This document shows positions 6,212-6,488 of a stretch of 6,488 bases of DNA, piece by piece. The position numbers and the translations under genes were made by a program. Within the stretch, counting starts at the first letter, position 1, and each line of letters opens with the position of its first letter. The notes below the pieces were generated by a model. That model worked only from the letters and a program-made list of their open reading frames with translations. It was not told the DNA's origin and did no database searches. The stretch spans positions 1 through 6,488 of the forward strand of contig JAEOUL010000007.1 of assembly GCA_016839345.1 (NCBI GenBank), given 5' to 3'. The stretch is from Candidatus Thorarchaeota archaeon (GTDB lineage Archaea; Asgardarchaeota; Thorarchaeia; Thorarchaeales; Thorarchaeaceae).

Positions 6212-6320
6212 TGGTGGGCCGGGGGCGACTTGAACGCCCGATCTCTTGCATTCTGTGACTTGAGGCCCTAGGTCCTTAGCCGCCCCAAGCAAGAATCATA
6301 CCAAGCTAGACTACCGACCC
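6212..6320 (-). tRNA. tRNA-Pro (anticodon GGG), intron-containing, CCA encoded
   Basis: The minus strand folds as a complete tRNA. The acceptor stem is GGGTCGG with CCGGCCC (one T-G pair), then discriminator A and encoded CCA at 6214-6212. The D-arm is GTCT...TGAT with the archaeal G10/T25 pair and GG in the loop. The anticodon stem is CTTGC with GCAAG, the variable loop AGATC, and the T-arm GGGCG-TTCAAGT-CGCCC. After removal of the 32-base intron the loop reads TTGGGGT, giving anticodon GGG and G37, both as expected for proline; G1-C72 and A73 also fit archaeal tRNA-Pro. The mature RNA would be 77 bases with CCA. Exons are 6320-6283 and 6250-6212. G37 and the G10/U25 pair are typical targets of Trm5 and Trm-G10. 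The gene faces thpR tail to tail. Confidence 0.92.
6251..6282 (-). other. tRNA-Pro intron at the canonical 37/38 position
   Basis: The 32-base insert lies between G37 and T38. The junctions fit a bulge-helix-bulge: the anticodon stem, a 3-base bulge AAT, a central helix of TTGG against ACAG (T-G, T-A, G-C and one G-A mismatch), a 3-base bulge GGC, and an inner helix of GGCT against AGTC. Cuts after the second base of each bulge remove exactly this segment. The mismatch makes the motif slightly relaxed, as handled by broad-specificity archaeal splicing endonucleases. Confidence 0.8.
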
Positions 6321-6347
6321 TTGCAGTCGTTGTCGTGAACTGATGTC

Positions 6348-6355
6348 AAGATAAA
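6348..6355 (-). promoter_or_regulatory. TATA-like box for tRNA-Pro
   Basis: The minus strand reads TTTATCTT, ending 27 bases before the mature 5' end of the tRNA, the distance expected if transcription starts at or just before the tRNA. Confidence 0.5.
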
Positions 6356-6423
6356 CGTTATTGCAAAGCATTACTGGAACACGTGTTCGAATAGATAACC
6401 ATTCATTGGTTTCGGGCTCTACA

Positions 6424-6431
6424 CTTATCTA
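6424..6431 (+). promoter_or_regulatory. TATA-like box for the gene starting at 6467
   Basis: CTTATCTA lies 43 bases before the ATG at 6467, a spacing like that of the other promoters in this window. The rest of the 6321-6466 gap holds the tRNA promoter and nothing else I recognise. Confidence 0.3.
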
Positions 6432-6466
6432 CGGAAAATGAATCAAGCAAACAAAGGGGTTTAGTA

Positions 6467-6488
6467 ATGATCACGGATCTCCTCTATC
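6467..6488 (+). CDS. Start of an unidentified gene cut by the right edge
   Basis: ATG at 6467 is preceded, 7 bases upstream, by AAAGGGG, a reasonable ribosome binding site, and further up by a TATA-like box. Only seven complete codons are visible (MITDLLY), too few to name a product. CCA-adding enzyme genes often neighbour thpR in archaea, but nothing in these seven residues allows that call. Confidence 0.4.

Noticed and set aside
6438..6464. Tiny reading frame MNQANKGV ahead of the right-edge gene
   Set aside because: Eight codons with no ribosome site; its stop lies just before the ATG at 6467, but nothing else suggests a leader peptide.
1..6488. Search for CRISPR arrays, insertion sequences, toxin-antitoxin or defence modules
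   Set aside because: No repeated spacer units, terminal inverted repeats, transposase or integrase motifs were seen; the HD enzyme alone does not make a defence system.

Overview
The window looks like archaeal chromosomal DNA. It carries a Trm-G10-type tRNA methyltransferase, a stand-alone GPN-loop GTPase, the archaeal UPF0200/UPF0201 pair, a COG1709-type regulator and a proline tRNA with a canonical-position intron in a bulge-helix-bulge-like fold. Several genes have TATA-like boxes about 45-60 bases before their start codon plus a Shine-Dalgarno site, and two genes use TTG starts. A small roadblock/LC7 protein at the left edge suggests, but does not prove, an Asgard-type lineage, since such proteins are abundant there but also occur in other archaea.

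Layout. (1) Bases 1-479, minus strand: a roadblock/LC7 protein cut by the left edge, with its own TATA-like box. (2) Bases 595-2648, minus strand: a two-gene unit, an XRE-type regulator followed 17 bases later by a SAMHD1-like HD phosphohydrolase. (3) Bases 2769-4578, plus strand, divergent from the regulator: a GPN-loop GTPase and, 13 bases later, the THUMP-containing tRNA (guanine-10-N2) methyltransferase. (4) Bases 4575-5534, minus strand, convergent and overlapping by four bases: a UPF0200 P-loop kinase-like protein whose stop codon directly abuts the start of a UPF0201 protein. (5) Bases 5642-6205, plus strand: the RNA 2',3'-cyclic phosphodiesterase ThpR. (6) Bases 6212-6320, minus strand: tRNA-Pro(GGG) with a 32-nt intron and an encoded CCA. 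(7) From 6467, plus strand: the first codons of a gene that leaves the window.

The common thread in the right two thirds is RNA biology: a tRNA methylase, a protein with a predicted RNA-related fold, a phosphodiesterase acting on the type of RNA end left by archaeal tRNA splicing, and an intron-containing tRNA that itself has the G10/U25 combination typical of Trm-G10 substrates. The left third holds a probable ligand-sensing regulator coupled to a nucleotide hydrolase, and a small-GTPase-associated roadblock protein. No mobile element, CRISPR array or long repeat was seen. This reads as ordinary core archaeal genome with several poorly characterised conserved families, not a defence island or mobile region. 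All functions are assigned by eye from motifs and family knowledge; no database search was run.
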